Below the pieces are notes generated by a model. That model was not told the DNA's origin. It worked only from the letters and a program-made list of their open reading frames with translations, and searched no databases. The position numbers and the translations under genes are program-made. This document shows positions 31,877 to 42,427 of a stretch of 64,000 bases of DNA, piece after piece. Position 1 is the stretch's first letter; the number at the start of each line of letters is the position of its first letter. Source of the stretch: Xanthomonas phaseoli pv. phaseoli (lineage in GTDB: Bacteria > Pseudomonadota > Gammaproteobacteria > Xanthomonadales > Xanthomonadaceae); the NCBI GenBank assembly GCA_022749655.1, contig CP094243.1, positions 4,898,001 through 4,962,000 on the forward strand, written 5' to 3'.

Positions 31877-32598
31877 GGCGCGTCTTCGCTGCCACTGGCG
31901 ACCTCGGCGGCAGCCTGTTGGCGGGCTAGCTCGAAGATTTTGCGCACCATGTAGACCGGCGCCGGCGCCATCAGGCGTATTGCGACACGTCCAAGCGCGA
32001 GGCCGGCCCCTGTTGGCCGGCGACCCGCGCGTCCGGCGCTCCGCAGATCTGACTGGCCGATGCCCGCATGGGGCAGGTGCGGCGCCAGGCTGCGCACGGC
32101 GTCGCCTGTTCGGTGCCCCTGACACCTCCAGAACCCGGATGCATGCGATGCATCGCGGGCAACAGCGGCCGCGGCCTGCACGGCGGGCAGTTGCATGAGG
32201 CGAGGCAGCGGACGGGATCGATCGCGCCGATCGCCTTCCTCTGGCACGCCGGCCCCGCTCGGCCAGGCGCCGCGTTGCTGGCGCCTGGATCTGCGCGCAG
32301 ATCGCAGCCTGCCGCAGCGTCGCCTCCTGCGCCGTTGCCACGAACAAACCGGGCACTCACCGAATTGCTGCCACCGGCACAACATTCTGACGCCCGGCAG
32401 GAGAGGATGCCGACAACAACTGTTGCCGCTGGACGGCCGGGACGGCGCCGCATCGCACCAGGCGCAGATGCTGCTCCGCATGCGCAGGGCCGGCTGCCGG
32501 TTCCGCTCGCAGCGGCCTGTGGCTATTCAGGCCCGGCAGCATGACCTCCGGCGCATGATTGCCCGCCACCATTAGCGCCCCAGCCAAACAATTCGAAT
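31877..32598. other. About 720-bp intergenic region, no supported gene
   Basis: Between dsbD and aroQ. Open frames on the minus strand are Arg/Ala/Pro-rich without motifs and look like high-GC artefacts. A perfect palindrome AATTCGAATT occurs at 32590-32599 beside a larger one described separately. Confidence 0.45.
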
Positions 32599-32618
32599 TT
32601 TAAAACAATCGTTTTAAA
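32599..32618. promoter_or_regulatory. 20-bp inverted repeat, candidate repressor operator upstream of aroQ-accB
   Basis: TTTAAAAC, 4 bases, GTTTTAAA: perfect 8-bp arms in an AT-rich island within GC-rich DNA, 77 bp before the aroQ start. The symmetry is typical of TetR-type operators, such as regulators of fatty acid metabolism. The bound protein is unknown. A terminator role is unlikely because the stem is weak and no gene ends here. Confidence 0.5.
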
Positions 32619-32694
32619 CAGACCTAAGTTCGTCGAACTGGACAGCATCGGCGACATCGCGCAGACTTCCGGCCTTTCCGCTCTTCCGGATCCC

Positions 32695-33139
32695 ATGGCC
32701 CATCTGCTGCTGTTGCATGGCCCCAACCTCAACCTGCTCGGCACCCGCGAGCCGGAGGTTTACGGGCGTACCACGCTGGCGCAGATCGACGCGGCCCTGG
32801 TGGATCGCGCGCAAGCGGCCGGGCACGTGCTGCACTGCCTGCAGTCCAATGCCGAGCACGTGCTGGTGGAGCGCATCCACGCCGCGCGAGGACGGCACCG
32901 CCTACATCCTGATCAACCCGGCCGCCTTCACCCATACCTCGGTAGCGCTGCGCGATGCGCTGCTGGGCGTAGGGCTGCCGTTCGTGGAAATTCATCTGTC
33001 CAACCCGCACGCGCGCGAGCCGTTCCGGCACCACAGCTATCTCAGCGACAAGGCCGACGGGGTGATCTGCGGCTTCGGCGCAGACAGCTACCGGCTGGCG
33101 CTGGAAGCGGTGATCGCGCGCCTGGAGCGCGACGCATGA
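32695..33139 (+). CDS. aroQ: 3-dehydroquinate dehydratase, type II, frameshifted in this sequence
   Basis: Dehydrates 3-dehydroquinate to 3-dehydroshikimate, step three of the shikimate pathway. The ATG at 32695 begins [20 protein letters not shown], containing the active-site GPNLNLLG motif with its downstream Tyr (EVYG). The family pattern continues with [27 protein letters not shown] and the catalytic-His region [20 protein letters not shown]. Two bases (GC) appear lost from the GC-dinucleotide stretch at 32882-32888. Restoring them joins ERIHAAR to [12 protein letters not shown] and gives the expected 148 residues. It precedes accB by 97 bp, the common aroQ-accB-accC order. Confidence 0.93.
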
Positions 33140-33236
33140 CCCCTGCCGCATCGACCTCGGCCAGCGTGTCGGCGTCCTGATCCCATTCCGCCGGCAGCCG
33201 CCGGCACTCCCCACCGTTTCACTTCCAGAGGCCCTT

Positions 33237-33728
33237 ATGGATCTCCGCAAAATCAAGAAACTGATCGACCTGCTCGAAGAATCCAATCTCGCCGAAATCG
33301 AGATCAAGGAGGGCGAAGAAAGCGTGCGCCTGGCGCGCGTGCCCAAGGGCACCCAGGTGATGAGCGCCCCGGTGCAGCAGTACGCACCCGCACCGGCCGT
33401 GCAGGCGCAGGCACCGGCGGCGGCCAGCATGCCGATGCATTCGCCCACCGAAGCCTCCACCGGCGGCGCCAAGCACGCCGCCGCACTGCCGGACGGCCAC
33501 GTGCTGCGCGCCCCGATGGTCGGCACCTTCTACACCTCGCCCTCCCCGGACAAGCCGGCGTTCGTCACCGTCGGCCAGCAGGTCAAGGTGGGCGATACCC
33601 TGGCGATCATCGAGGCAATGAAGATGTTCAACCCGATCGAAGCCGACGCCTCCGGCACCATCGTCGCCATCCTCGGCGAAACCGGCCAGCCGGTGGAATT
33701 CGATCAGCCGTTGTTTGTGATTGGCTGA
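33237..33728 (+). CDS. accB: Biotin carboxyl carrier protein of acetyl-CoA carboxylase
   Basis: A 163-residue BCCP that carries biotin between biotin carboxylase (AccC) and the carboxyltransferase in fatty acid synthesis. The N-terminal [20 protein letters not shown] is followed by a Pro/Ala/Gln linker (about 44-75) and the biotinyl domain. Biotin attaches to K129 in [13 protein letters not shown]. The thumb segment [12 protein letters not shown] is present. The stop at 33726-33728 lies only five bases before the S23 element that separates it from accC. Confidence 0.98.
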   Translation: MDLRKIKKLIDLLEESNLAEIEIKEGEESVRLARVPKGTQVMSAPVQQYAPAPAVQAQAPAAASMPMHSPTEASTGGAKHAAALPDGHVLRAPMVGTFYTSPSPDKPAFVTVGQQVKVGDTLAIIEAMKMFNPIEADASGTIVAILGETGQPVEFDQPLFVIG

Positions 33729-34134
33729 GAGCCGGGAATCGGGAGTGGAGAATCGGGAATCGGCAAAGCGGCCTCATGAACGTCTGGAGGCGTGGTGCGA
33801 TTCCATGGAGCTGGTGGAAATGATCTATCGGTTTACCGAGGTCTTTCCCGAGCACGAACGCTACGGCCTGATGGCGCAATTGCGCCGTGCGGCCGTCAGC
33901 ATCCCGTCGAATATCGCCGAAGGTGCAGCGCGGCGCTCCACTCCCGATTACGCGCGGTTTCTCTCGATTGCGCGCGGCTCGCTCTCCGAGCTGGATACAC
34001 AGGTCCAGATCGCGGTACGACTGGGCTATAGCAACACCGATGACGAGGACATTGTCAGCCAGCAGGTCGACCAGGTCTTCGCCAAGCTCACTGCATTGAT
34101 GAATGCCTTACGCAGACGCGGAGCCGCGCCATGA
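33721..34134 (+). CDS. Four-helix-bundle protein, S23/IVP family
   Basis: A 137-residue protein related to ORFs of 23S rRNA intervening sequences and to bAvd-like helical bundles; no enzymatic function is known. The core is recognisable: [40 protein letters not shown], then [20 protein letters not shown]. The TTG at 33721 overlaps the end of accB; an in-frame GTG at 33745 is an alternative start. Either way the first residues ([12 protein letters not shown]) are encoded by the heptamer array, and the family core begins only at RPHERLE. It splits the accB-accC pair and is flanked by inverted arrays, which suggests arrival as a unit. Confidence 0.8.
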   Translation: MAESRESGVENRESAKRPHERLEAWCDSMELVEMIYRFTEVFPEHERYGLMAQLRRAAVSIPSNIAEGAARRSTPDYARFLSIARGSLSELDTQVQIAVRLGYSNTDDEDIVSQQVDQVFAKLTALMNALRRRGAAP

Positions 34135-34176
34135 AGCCCGCATCTCCCCATTCCCCATTCTCGACTCCCTATTCCC
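33734..34176. mobile_element. S23-coding element bounded by inverted heptamer arrays
   Basis: The left end (33734-33763) reads GGGAATC, GGGAGTG, GAGAATC, GGGAATC, GG. The right end (34147-34176), read on the minus strand, is GGGAATA, GGGAGTC, GAGAATG, GGGAATG, GG. All 24 bases of the four hexamers and the terminal GG agree; only the seventh base of each unit differs. The 443-bp unit contains one gene and fills the accB-accC gap precisely, ending against the accC ATG. Mobility is inferred from the inverted ends and from the gene-less copy at 26107-26229; no target duplication was identified. Confidence 0.6.
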
Positions 34177-35544
34177 ATGCTCGATAAAGTCGTCATCGCC
34201 AACCGAGGTGAAATCGCGCTGCGCATCCTGCGCGCGTGCCACACGCTCGGCATCCGCACGGTCGCGGTGCATTCCACGGTCGACCGCAACCTCAAGCACG
34301 TGGCCATGGCCGACGAGTCGGTGTGTATCGGCCCGGCCGCCTCCAGCGACAGCTACCTCAACATCCCGGCGTTGATCGCCGCGGCCGAGGTGACCGATGC
34401 GCAGGCCATCCACCCCGGCTACGGCTTCCTGTCGGAAAACGCCGATTTCGCCGAGCGCGTGGAGCAATCCGGCTTCATCTTCATCGGCCCCAAGGCCGAC
34501 ACCATTCGCCTGATGGGCGACAAGGTCGAAGCGATCCGCGCCATGAAGGCTGCCGGCGTACCCTGCGTGCCCGGCTCGGGCGGCCCGCTGGGCGATGACA
34601 TCGTCGCCAACACCAAGGTGGCGCGCGAAATCGGCTACCCGGTGATCATCAAGGCGGCCGGCGGTGGCGGCGGACGCGGCATGCGCGTGGTGCATTCGGA
34701 GGCGGCGCTGAAGGCGGCGATCGAAACCACCAAGTCCGAAGCCAAGGCCGCTTTCAGCAACGATCAGGTCTACATGGAGAAGTTCCTGGAAAATCCGCGT
34801 CACGTGGAAATCCAGGTGCTTGCCGACGGCCAGGGCGGGGCGATCCACCTGGGCGAACGCGATTGCTCGATGCAGCGCCGCCACCAGAAGGTGGTGGAAG
34901 AAGCGCCGGCACCGGGCATCACCGAAGAACTGCGCAACGAGATCGGCAAGGTCTGCGTGGACGCCTGCATCCGCATCGGCTACCGCGGCGCGGGCACCTT
35001 CGAATTCCTGTTCGAGAACGGGCGGTTCTACTTCATCGAAATGAACACGCGTATCCAGGTGGAGCATCCGGTCACCGAGCGCATCACCGGCATCGACCTG
35101 GTGTGCGAGCAGCTGCGCATCGCCGCCGGCCACAAGCTGAGCATCAAGCAGAGCGACATCGTGCTGCGCGGGCATGCGATCGAATGCCGCATCAATGCCG
35201 AAGACCCGGAAACCTTCATGCCTAACCCGGGCCTGATCACCGCCTTCCATCCGCCGGGCGGTCCGGGCGTGCGGGTGGATACCCACATCTACAGCGGCTA
35301 CAAGGTGCCGCCGAACTACGATTCGATGATCGGCAAGCTGATCGTGCATGGGCCCGATCGCGAAACCGCGATCGCACGCATGCGCGTGGCGCTGAGCGAG
35401 ATGGTGGTGGACGGCATCAAGACCAACATCCCGCTGCAGCAGCGCATCATGCGCGACAAGGGCTTCCAGGCCGGTGGGCAAAATATCCACTACCTGGAAA
35501 AGCGCCTGGCCGAACGCAAGAACAAGTCGATCGCGTTGACCTGA
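34177..35544 (+). CDS. accC: Biotin carboxylase subunit of acetyl-CoA carboxylase
   Basis: A 455-residue ATP-grasp enzyme that carboxylates biotin on AccB. It begins [20 protein letters not shown]. The ATP-binding glycine loop is [14 protein letters not shown]. Catalytic and substrate residues are seen in [31 protein letters not shown] and [13 protein letters not shown]. The start codon directly follows the inverted heptamer array, so the 20 bases upstream (CTCGACTCCCTATTCCC) have no ribosome-binding sequence. Translation may depend on coupling to the S23 gene, whose stop is 42 bases upstream. A strong terminator follows. Confidence 0.98.
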   Translation: MLDKVVIANRGEIALRILRACHTLGIRTVAVHSTVDRNLKHVAMADESVCIGPAASSDSYLNIPALIAAAEVTDAQAIHPGYGFLSENADFAERVEQSGFIFIGPKADTIRLMGDKVEAIRAMKAAGVPCVPGSGGPLGDDIVANTKVAREIGYPVIIKAAGGGGGRGMRVVHSEAALKAAIETTKSEAKAAFSNDQVYMEKFLENPRHVEIQVLADGQGGAIHLGERDCSMQRRHQKVVEEAPAPGITEELRNEIGKVCVDACIRIGYRGAGTFEFLFENGRFYFIEMNTRIQVEHPVTERITGIDLVCEQLRIAAGHKLSIKQSDIVLRGHAIECRINAEDPETFMPNPGLITAFHPPGGPGVRVDTHIYSGYKVPPNYDSMIGKLIVHGPDRETAIARMRVALSEMVVDGIKTNIPLQQRIMRDKGFQAGGQNIHYLEKRLAERKNKSIALT

Positions 35545-35572
35545 TCGCGCCTGCCGCTGCAACGATGAAGCA

Positions 35573-35598
35573 AAAAAGCCCGGGAAACCGGGCTTTTT
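35573..35598 (+). terminator. Rho-independent terminator after accC
   Basis: GCCCGG and CCGGGC around a GAAA tetraloop, flanked by six A and five T, 28 bp after the accC stop. Confidence 0.93.
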
Positions 35599-35653
35599 GT
35601 TGTTCCCCGGTGCATCGCGCCGACACTGCGTCGCGTCGCCAGCCGGTCCATGC

Positions 35654-35720
35654 GTAGGAGCGCACCCGGGCGCGACCGGACTTACCGATAACGCCCAGTC
35701 ACGCCCGGGTGCGCTCCTAC
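35654..35720. repeat. GTAG-type REP doublet (inverted pair)
   Basis: The left copy GTAGGAGCGCACCCGGGCG plus CGAC (35654-35676) faces an inverted copy (35698-35720), 22 of 23 bases identical, with 21 bases between. The GTAG head and GGAGCGC body match repetitive extragenic palindromes known from Stenotrophomonas and Xanthomonas, which are spread by RAYT transposases. No RAYT gene is in the window. Confidence 0.85.
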
Positions 35721-35900
35721 AGAGCCCCAGGGTTCGACGCCCGGATGGCGCAAGCCAGCGCCGGATCCGATCTGCAGACCCTCGGTCGTGTACACACGTG
35801 AGAATGAGGAAAGCTGCAGCCGCAGCTAGCCGCCGTCGCCGCCTGCGCTACCGCAGACGCAGCGGCTGCGGCAATGTCGATCTGCAACGCGCCGCACCGT

Positions 35901-36266
35901 TCACCGCCGCGGCGCAGGCGCCTGCTGGCTGCCGGGCACCGGCACGATGCCGCTGGCCGATGACGGGTCGACCACGGTCATGGTTTCGGTGGAACCGTCC
36001 GGCCACACCACCTGGAACGTGGAGCCAGCCGGCAAGGTGGAAAACGGCATGGCACTGCTGGCGCGGTACACCGCAGCGACCTGGCTTGCGCCATGCCGTC
36101 GCTGCTGTTCGTCGGCGGTGACGCTGGTGGATTTGACCGACAGCGGCTGGTACCGGTGATCGGCGGTATCGATCATCACGATGCTCACTGCCGCCGCCGA
36201 ATACGCCACGAACAACGCCACCCATAACCAGAACTTGGCGCCATGCGCCAACCGACGGTAATTCAT
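35901..36266 (-). CDS. Small membrane-anchored protein of unknown function
   Basis: A 121-residue protein. The ATG at 36266 overlaps the stop of the upstream gene (ATGA). One N-terminal membrane segment (FWLWVALFVAYSAAAVSIVM) is followed by an exported region with FSTLPAGSTFQVVWPDGSTE and a Pro/Ala/Gln-rich tail. The family is not recognised. Tight coupling to the 309-residue upstream gene suggests a shared envelope role. Confidence 0.65.
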   Translation of the reverse strand: MNYRRLAHGAKFWLWVALFVAYSAAAVSIVMIDTADHRYQPLSVKSTSVTADEQQRRHGASQVAAVYRASSAMPFSTLPAGSTFQVVWPDGSTETMTVVDPSSASGIVPVPGSQQAPAPRR

Positions 36267-37191
36267 GACTGCGCTCCCGGATCGGAGACCAATGTATCGA
36301 CCATCTCATCCACCCTGTCTGCTCCCTGCCGCGGCACCGCGGCATCGAATACGAACGACACGAAATCCTGTGCGCTGTCGCGCGAGCAGATGCCCGCGTT
36401 GGCGCAATAACTGGTGACCAAGGTGCTGCCGGCGCTGCAATCGAGCCCCAGCCGGCATGCAGCCACTTGCCAGGCCAGCTCGGCGAACTGATCGCCGGCC
36501 ACATAGCCTTGCAGGCTGTCATCGCCGCTGGCCCGCGCGCCCATCGCGGGGACAGGGCCAGATAGGCCTCGGGATCGCGCGAGGCCAGCACGCGTTGCAC
36601 CAGCGCGCGTTTGTAGCTGGGCGATGCCTGCAACGGTTCGCCCAACGCCAGCAGGGCGGCCTCGGCAGCCAGGCTGCCGGCGCGCGCCGCTGCCAGGCGT
36701 TGCTGCGCAACCATGCGCGGACCCAGCCCGTCGGCGGGGGCGAAGCCGGCGCAACGCTGCGCCAGGCGCTCGCGTGCGGCATGCATCGCTGCCACTCCCG
36801 GCGTGTGTTGCGCGGCGATCCATGCGCTATCGGCGGCATAGCCGGACGGGCTGGCCGCATAGGGCGCGCAGTAATCGTAGACACGGCTCAAGCGCCACCC
36901 GGCCTGTGCATCGCCGGCACGCACCTGCTGCTGCAATTGCTGCGCGTAGCGATACAGATCCGGTTGCGCTTCCACCGCATCGCGATGCGGCAGCTGCAAC
37001 GCGGCGCTGTGCTCGGTCGCTGCGTGCGGCTGCGGTGTGGCAGCGCCAACCGGCGCCACCTGTGCAGCAACCGGCACCGTGCGGTCGACATCACGCTCGG
37101 CAGGTTGCGCGCGCACATGCCACCACGCGGCCGCCGCAAGCGCAGCGGGAGCGAGCAGCAGCCAGAGATGGCGGGCACGAGCGAGCGGCAT
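36263..37191 (-). CDS. Exported Ala-rich protein of unknown function, frameshifted
   Basis: The ATG at 37191 starts MPLARARHLWLLLAPAALAA, a signal anchor. The body is helical and Ala/Gln-rich (DLYRYAQQLQQQVRAGDAQA, AGWRLSRVYDYCAPYAASP) with spaced Cys residues (YCAPY, QRCAGF, CRLGLDCS, SYCANAGICS), so disulfides in the periplasm are likely. One base is missing at the G4 run 36548-36551 (plus strand). The repaired frame joins LALSPAMGARASGDDSLQG to the C terminus and gives 309 residues. It resembles repeat-type helical (Sel1-like) proteins only loosely. The function is unknown. Confidence 0.6.
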
Positions 37192-38089
37192 GGATGACGG
37201 CGACCCTGCCGCGGAACCACCCGCAGCGACCGCGCGGAGTCTAGCACCCACCCGCGCGCACAGCCGCCGCCAAGCAGACGCTGCCAGTGGAGGTGTCGAG
37301 AATGGGGCGACATGCGTAACGGCCTGCGCGGACTGCACGTGAGTGGCGCGCTGCATGCGTTCGGTTGCGCTTTGCTGTGTGCTGTGTGCTGTGTGCTGCG
37401 CTGTGCTGTTTGCTTGTGCTGTGGGGTGTGTTGGTGCTGATGTTGCTCGGCCGCTTGCCGGCTTGCTGCTGCGTTGATCGGTTGCAAATTCCGAATGCGG
37501 CGTTGACTTGCGGACTGCGCATCCGATAGCAGCGCATCTTGAAGAGAGCCGCCTCTGACCGAGCCTGCCAGTTGGCAACGTCGCCTCGCCGACGCGGCGG
37601 TGCCCAGTTGCAGCGCTGTCGTGTCATGGGTGGACGCCCCACACGCATCGCGCTGCACGGCAGGACGGAACACGGCAGCACACAAGGCAGCTGCCTGCGC
37701 ACGCGACTGCACATTTGCGCAAGGAAGCAACGTCTCGCCCCGGTTGCTCGACGCGGCCGTCGACCAAGCCCGTGCTCGATCGCTCGGCAGCATCATCGGT
37801 TCAGCGCCAAGTGCGGCGGCATCGGCCTACCGCCCTCCGCAGGGCAGCACATCCAACCGCAGATACGCGTTCATGCAGCGCCACACCAGGCAATTGTCCA
37901 TTCGCCAGCAGCACGCCGTCCGCCTGGCAGCGGACGCATCTTGATCGGCGAGGCCGTTTTTCACCGCCTGCATGGGGAAGACACACCGCCCAGGTCGACG
38001 GCGCCTGCGTCATGCCGTCGCCTGCCGCGCGGCAGGCACGCCGGCACGAATGGTCTAGGATGCGTGCTTTCGAATTGCCCAACGCCACG
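37192..38089. other. About 900-bp intergenic region with a short tandem repeat
   Basis: The region lies between divergent genes. At 37374-37398 three GCTGTGT units plus GCTG form a 7-bp tandem repeat inside a longer T/G-rich stretch (37360-37445) whose composition differs from its neighbours. Open frames here lack motifs. No promoter was assigned. Confidence 0.5.
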
Positions 38090-39010
38090 ATGCCGTTTCT
38101 TGAACTGACGCTTTCCTGTTCCGAGGTCACCCTTCCCCGCTTCCAGAACGCATTGGACGATGTGGGCGCACTGGCCGTGACCATGCTCGACGCCGATGCC
38201 GATACCAGCAACGAGCGCGCCATTCTCGAACCCGGTGTGGGCGAAATGCCGCTGTGGGACCGGCTGACGATGACCGCGCTGTTCGATGGCGACAGCGACG
38301 CGCTGGTGGTGCTGGCAGCGCTGGAAGCCTTCGATCCGGGCCTGGACTGGAGCCAGGTGGCGTTTCGCATGGTCGAAGACAGCGACTGGGAACGCGCCTG
38401 GATGGACCTGTTCAAGCCGATGCAGTTTGGCGAACGCACCTTTATCGTGCCGTGGAATCACGCGCTGCCCGAAGCCGCGGACAGCCCGCATGCCGCCGTG
38501 GTGCGGCTGGACCCGGGCCTGGCGTTCGGCTCGGGCACCCATCAAACCACCGCGCTGTGCCTGCGCTGGCTGGACAGCCTGGCAGGCAGCGGCGAGCTGC
38601 AGGGCCGCAGCGTGCTCGATTTCGGGTGCGGCTCGGGCATCCTGGCGGTCGCCGCGCTGAAGCTGGGCGCCAGCGGCGCGGTCGGCGTGGACAACGACCC
38701 GCAGGCGCTGCTGGCGACCGCCGACAACGCACAACGCAACGGCGTGGACGCGCAGCTGACGGTCTACATGCCGCAAGACGAACCGGTACAGACCTACCAG
38801 GTGGTAGTGGCCAACATCCTGGCCTCGGCCCTGGACGCCCTGGCCGACACCCTGGCCGCGCGCGTGGCGCCGGGCGGACGGATCGCGCTGTCGGGCATCC
38901 TGTACGGCCAGGAAGACGACTTGCTGAAACGCTACGCCCCCTGGTTCGACCAGTTGCGCTGCGAACGCGACGAAGACTGGATGCGGATCGACGGCGTGCG
39001 CCGCGGCTGA
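38090..39010 (+). CDS. prmA: Ribosomal protein L11 methyltransferase
   Basis: A 306-residue SAM-dependent enzyme that trimethylates lysines and the N terminus of ribosomal protein L11. The ATG at 38090 begins [20 protein letters not shown]. The SAM-binding motif is [20 protein letters not shown]. Substrate-side signatures are [20 protein letters not shown] and [15 protein letters not shown]. An upstream in-frame ATG at 38060 would add ten residues but departs from the family start. The aroQ-accB-accC-prmA group is commonly contiguous; here REP DNA and two opposite-strand genes intervene before prmA. Confidence 0.95.
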   Translation: MPFLELTLSCSEVTLPRFQNALDDVGALAVTMLDADADTSNERAILEPGVGEMPLWDRLTMTALFDGDSDALVVLAALEAFDPGLDWSQVAFRMVEDSDWERAWMDLFKPMQFGERTFIVPWNHALPEAADSPHAAVVRLDPGLAFGSGTHQTTALCLRWLDSLAGSGELQGRSVLDFGCGSGILAVAALKLGASGAVGVDNDPQALLATADNAQRNGVDAQLTVYMPQDEPVQTYQVVVANILASALDALADTLAARVAPGGRIALSGILYGQEDDLLKRYAPWFDQLRCERDEDWMRIDGVRRG

Positions 39011-39041
39011 TCCGGCTGATCCGGCTGATCGTCCATGCCGG

Positions 39042-39547
39042 CTAGCGCTGTGGCCGGCCGGCGCGGATCTGCGCGGTGGTCACTGCATCGGCCACGCTGA
39101 TCGCCCGCAACCGGGTCACCGGTTGCCAGCCGTTGCGGTGCAGCGCCGCCGTGCGCCACGGCCCGGCCTGCCGGGCCACCCAGACCCGCAGCAGCACCTC
39201 GGCCGCCAGCAGCGCCGTCCAAGCCACGGGCGACCACGCCTGCACACCCGCAAGCGCCACTGCGCCAGCCCCCACGGGCATCGGCGCGCTCACCGCCAGC
39301 AGCGGCCAGTGCCGCTGGCGTAGCGCCCAGACACGCGGTGCCAGCGCTGCTGACCAGTGCGGACCATCGGCCACGGCAGTCCACGTGCGGCGCCACGCCG
39401 CCAGATCGCATACCGGGCCGCACCACGAAAACGCCTGACCGCAGGGTCCACCGGCGAATGGGCCGGCCACGGCGCGTCTGCGGGCGCGGCGGACGGGGGC
39501 GAACGCTGCCACTGGGGATCGGATTTCCGACCGGCGGGCTCGACCAT
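39042..39547 (-). CDS. Small membrane protein, DUF2628-like, frameshifted
   Basis: The ATG at 39547 has a strong AAGGAGG six to twelve bases upstream and reads MVEPAGRKSDPQWQRSPPS. One base appears missing near 39439, joining SPVDPAG to QAFSWCGPVCDLAAWRRTW. The rest has the pattern HWSAALAPRVWALRQRHWP followed by hydrophobic segments (LLAVSAPMPVGAGAVALAGV) and ends RAGRPQR. The aromatic-WxAxxxPxxWxLxRxxW spacing recalls DUF2628 membrane proteins, but the match is weak. The repaired length is 168. It is divergent from the XRE regulator, with 149 bp between starts. Confidence 0.5.
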
Positions 39548-39696
39548 GAACATCCTCCTTGAGTTCGCTGTGATGGGACCATCATGAATCGAAAGACAGT
39601 ATCGCAAACATATGGCGATATGAAAGTTATACGAACTATCTCGGGGCGCTGCTAGGGCTATATCTCCGGCCCCTGCCTGCCCTCCAACGGTGCCGT

Positions 39697-40076
39697 GTGA
39701 GCAAGCTGTACGAACGAGTACGCGAAGCCCGCAGCCTCACCAAGCTGACCCAGGAAGCCCTGGCCGGCGAGCTGGGAGTCACCCGCAGCGCGGTGGCGCA
39801 ATGGGAGATGGCCGAAGGCACCGCACCGTCGGTGGAAAACCTGATCGGCCTGGCCAGGCGCAGCGGCATGGCGTTCGAATACCTGGGGCCACCGGCCGCG
39901 GCGACCGCGTGTTTGGCCCGCCGGTGTCGGCCATCGCTGAAGAACCGGCGCAGTACCGCCGCCTGGATGACCAGCAACGCGTGCTGCTGACGCGTTTCGA
40001 CACCCTGACGCCGCGCCAGCGCGCCGGCCTGTTGGATCTGTTGCTGGCCGAAGGCAAGACGCGGCGCAGGCGGTGA
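39697..40076 (+). CDS. XRE-family transcriptional regulator, frameshifted
   Basis: The GTG at 39697 begins MSKLYERVREARSLTKLTQE. The helix-turn-helix is LTQEALAGELGVTRSAVAQW (residues about 17-36), followed by NLIGLARRSGMAFEYL, a Cro/C1-type DNA-binding domain. One G is missing from the G4 run 39885-39888. Restoring it joins EYLGATGRGDRVFG to a helical tail ending LLDLLLAEGKTRRRR, for 126 residues. It may control the divergent small membrane protein gene. The stop lies within the first copy of a heptamer array. Confidence 0.75.
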
Positions 40077-40079
40077 ATC

Positions 40080-40109
40080 GGGAATCGGGAATCGGGAATC
40101 GGGAATCGG
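40080..40109 (+). repeat. Solo heptamer array (GGGAATC x4)
   Basis: Four identical GGGAATC units and a terminal GG, preceded by a partial unit TGAATC that supplies the stop codon of the XRE gene. No inverted partner lies nearby. Confidence 0.95.
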
Positions 40110-40238
40110 CGAGCTGACGTGATCGGCGCCGAAATTCCAAGGCCGTGTTTCCGCTAGCTGTCGTCTCCTGATCCTGGATGCGCCTGGCCGTATTCGTCGG
40201 CTTGCGTAGATGTGGAGGCGGCCGTTATCGGAGAAGGA

Positions 40239-40385
40239 ATGCGCTGCGCGCCTTGCGTCGACATCGGCGCAGACGGCGCCATGACCATGTGGGCCGGAGA
40301 CGAACACCTGCAGGCATGCGCGCTGCAGCTCGATCGCATCGCCGTCGGCACAGGTTCGCCGGTGGACGTGCGCGTGGTTGAATAG
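40239..40385 (+). CDS. Possible 48-residue small protein
   Basis: The ATG at 40239 is preceded by GGAGAAGGA. The product starts MRCAPCVDIGADGAMTMWAG and ends in SPVDVRVVE, with a CAPC motif and acidic composition unlike the Arg-rich noise frames around it. It ends 24 bp before the DUF3426 gene, so co-transcription is possible. It could instead be the end of a larger lost gene, since the frame is open upstream to about 40159. The family is unknown. Confidence 0.35.
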   Translation: MRCAPCVDIGADGAMTMWAGDEHLQACALQLDRIAVGTGSPVDVRVVE

Positions 40386-40409
40386 GGTCTTCCCGCTGCA
40401 CGCCTGCCG

Positions 40410-42159
<1,750 letters not shown>

Positions 42160-42163
42160 GCCT

Positions 42164-42240
42164 GGGATTCGGGATTCGGGATTCGGGATTCGGGATTCGG
42201 GATTCGGGAATCGGGAATCGGGAATCGGGAATCGGGAATC
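42164..42240 (+). repeat. Heptamer array, 11 units in two homogeneous blocks
   Basis: Six GGGATTC units followed by five GGGAATC units, 77 bp, starting four bases after the fis stop. The block structure indicates expansion by slippage from two variants. The copy number is probably variable between strains. Confidence 0.95.
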
Positions 42241-42427
42241 GTAAAAGCGCGCTTCTGCTAGACGGTGCGGGCACGGGTTCCCGGTCACGGCGTGGTTTTG
42301 TGTGGTCAGCCTTCCGGTTGGCCAGACGCGGCGGCCGACCGACGCGCTGCGCAGATCCGATGCTGCAGGTCGCCAACGGCACGCGATGCACATGTTGCGA
42401 TCTTCTGACGAGCCATGTTGAAGGCGA

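Noticed and set aside
31789..32481. 230-codon minus frame between dsbD and aroQ
   Set aside because: Arg-rich, no ribosome site, overlaps the dsbD end, and has no recognisable motif.
39003..39035. Three CTGATCCGG-like repeats after prmA
   Set aside because: A short imperfect repeat at the gene end with no other copies seen; too little to interpret.
42164..42240. CRISPR-like array
   Set aside because: The repeats are 7 bp and contiguous with no spacers, and no cas gene is present.
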